64,000 bases of DNA from a virus. The stretch spans positions 19,750 through 83,749 of the IMG/VR virus record IMGVR_UViG_3300036668_000172; one strand, given 5' to 3'. Positions 62,683-64,000 of this stretch are shown piece after piece. The stretch's first letter is position 1. Each line of letters opens with the position of its first letter. The position numbers and the translations under genes were made by a program. Below the pieces are notes generated by a model that saw nothing but the letters and a program-made list of their open reading frames with translations, did no database searches and had not been told where the DNA came from.

Positions 62683-64000
62683 TACGCACTCCGTATAACA
62701 TCAATGCTATAGGTTTTAGTCGTAAGACCCTCTGCAGCTGTAATAAAGATACTTACAGGAGTAGTCCCAACAGAAGTATTGACCGTTCTAGTGGCACCTG
62801 ATGCAGTAACAGTGTCATTAATTCTCATAATAGAGCCTGCACTAGACGTGGTTGCTGTAAGCACAGTGCTGACTGTGCCGTTAGGAACCGACAGAGTGTA
62901 TGCAGACTGATTACCATTAAATCCAGGAGAAAGAGTTCCAACCGAGAAAGTCATAGACTGCAAAGTAGCGTTAGTAGAAAAGGCAGTTACAACAATGTCG
63001 TCCGACAAAGCAACAAACAGTTCATTAGGCTGGGCAATCAGTATGTTTCGCCCACTAGTGCTGCCAGCCTTATACACCGCTGTAACACGAGCATTTATAA
63101 TTCCTGGTATCTGCCTAATAACGGCTTCAATTTCTTCAGGATGAATAATCGCCCCAAATCCAATGTTTGCGTAAGCGAACTCGTCCAACAATGCTTTAAG
63201 GATTACTGTGTCTAATAGTCCTTCGGAGTATTGGTCAAACTTGCTGTAGAACAGCTCAATAACCACAGGAACGTAGGTTGGAGGGGAAACTGTTACTGAA
63301 GTGCCAATTTGGATTTTGTCTTCAAAATAAGAAACAACTTCTTCCTTAATGCCGTTCCATTCAGGAAGAAGAACCCCCCCATCTGCAGGGTTGTCACTGT
63401 ATCCAGGGAATTGGTCAACTGAGGCCTCGTTTCGCTGAGGGGAAACGTAAACAGTGACTGAAGTACGAGTAGCTCCAACCGCTTTCGCTTTACCCACGTC
63501 CGCAACTTGCAGTGCAAGAGCGCTATAGTCATTTAGAGACACTGCTCGGTTAAGAGCCGTTAGTGCTAGTGGGGCCTTTTCCTTAATACTTTCATTACTT
63601 TCAGGGACTTCTCCCCCAATACCTGCAGTTGTATTAGTAAGAGTAAGAGTTGTGCTTAAATTAAATACGTCAGTATCTGACAACCCAGGTACTTTAAATA
63701 ACTCTGTAATTAAGTTGACAGCAATGTTCCCAACGGAACCACCACCAAAATGGTAAGAAGCTTTGATAACCGATAACTGATTAGGTATTGCCCCAGATAC
63801 ACCGTCTCCAAATTGGACGGTAACAAAGTCGTCAGCGTCTGTAATTACAGAAAACACAGCATCAAAAGGACCAAAGTCGGTTAAGTGGGTCACTTGCGTC
63901 CAAGGCTCAAATATTTCGCCACTTTGTACAAAAATACGGACAGAGCCATCTACTACTTGATTTTCTGATAGAAGGTATGACTGTTCAGGAAACCCATTAG
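62682..64000 (-). CDS. Baseplate J-like protein, 5' end cut by the window
   Basis: The frame stays open to position 64000, so the true start lies outside; 439 codons are visible, of which the last 403 begin at a GTG. Residues about 30-110 after that GTG (LSVIKASYHFGGGSVGNIAV; NESIKEKAPLALTALNRAVS, LNDYSALALQVADV) match baseplate assembly protein J (GGGxxGNI, then APLALTALNRAVSxxDY). It forms the wedge ring of a contractile tail. The C-terminal 120 residues are beta-rich and phage-specific. Confidence 0.85.
   Translation of the reverse strand, partial: NGFPEQSYLLSENQVVDGSVRIFVQSGEIFEPWTQVTHLTDFGPFDAVFSVITDADDFVTVQFGDGVSGAIPNQLSVIKASYHFGGGSVGNIAVNLITELFKVPGLSDTDVFNLSTTLTLTNTTAGIGGEVPESNESIKEKAPLALTALNRAVSLNDYSALALQVADVGKAKAVGATRTSVTVYVSPQRNEASVDQFPGYSDNPADGGVLLPEWNGIKEEVVSYFEDKIQIGTSVTVSPPTYVPVVIELFYSKFDQYSEGLLDTVILKALLDEFAYANIGFGAIIHPEEIEAVIRQIPGIINARVTAVYKAGSTSGRNILIAQPNELFVALSDDIVVTAFSTNATLQSMTFSVGTLSPGFNGNQSAYTLSVPNGTVSTVLTATTSSAGSIMRINDTVTASGATRTVNTSVGTTPVSIFITAAEGLTTKTYSIDVIRSA

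Overview
The window is a 64-kb piece of a tailed-phage genome that infects an actinobacterium. It has a complete packaging and capsid block (TerL, portal, scaffold, N4-gp56-type major capsid protein), a lysis cassette, a phage replisome and a baseplate cluster. The tail proteins resemble the gpV/gp5, gpJ and gpI baseplate families, which points to a contractile (myovirus) tail. The host guess rests on two WhiB-family proteins, a DUF7455 protein, an r1t-type holin, a DUF2746-like membrane protein, an NrdH-type redoxin and a leaderless gene start. Base composition looks moderate by eye (it was not counted), so a mid-GC, perhaps aquatic, actinobacterium fits better than a high-GC one; that is inference. 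No integrase, excisionase or attachment site was seen, so a lytic lifestyle is likely.

Layout. (1) 1-13 kb, minus strand: a truncated tail protein, a collagen-like fibre, connector and capsid genes, scaffold, portal, TerL, then small virion-type proteins, including a PASTA protein whose domain is split by an inserted beta module. (2) 12.8-14.6 kb: lysis (DUF2746-like protein, r1t holin, second membrane protein, M23 endopeptidase), with one membrane gene on the opposite strand. (3) 14.7-20.4 kb, minus strand: tRNA-Asn, a tRNA-like structure, many very small genes, a DEDDh exonuclease and an Arr-like ADP-ribosyltransferase. (4) 19.1-21.2 kb: a divergent control region with a palindrome between two outward TTGACA boxes, repeated copies of a CGCCCC element and structured RNA candidates. 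(5) 21.2-32.5 kb, plus strand: a tightly packed operon of tiny acidic and zinc-ribbon proteins. It is interrupted by two covarying tRNA-like RNA elements and ends with a MoxR/VWA pair, a HicA-like protein and WhiB, closed by a bidirectional terminator.

(6) 32.5-36.4 kb, minus strand: a TGT-like protein, a HAD-like protein and a nucleotidyltransferase, perhaps one modification module. (7) 36.4-42.1 kb: low-complexity, probably disordered proteins of unknown role. (8) 42.1-58.5 kb: SpoVS, RuvC-like resolvase, NrdH, Cas4/RecB-like nuclease, a second WhiB, a PD-(D/E)XK resolvase that appears to start at AUA, RecA, DUF3310, family A polymerase, an SSB-like protein, a MerR-like HTH protein, an SNF2-like ATPase, primase, DnaB-type helicase, a SWIM-finger protein, helicase loader and an initiator gene that contains iterons. 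(9) 58.5-64 kb: baseplate and tail proteins, the last running off the window.

How it fits together: the plus block looks like early host-takeover and regulatory genes. The 42-58 kb block copies and recombines DNA, with origin-like repeats inside the initiator gene. The minus blocks at both ends build the virion and lyse the cell. Functions are assigned from recognised motifs only; nothing was searched against a database.
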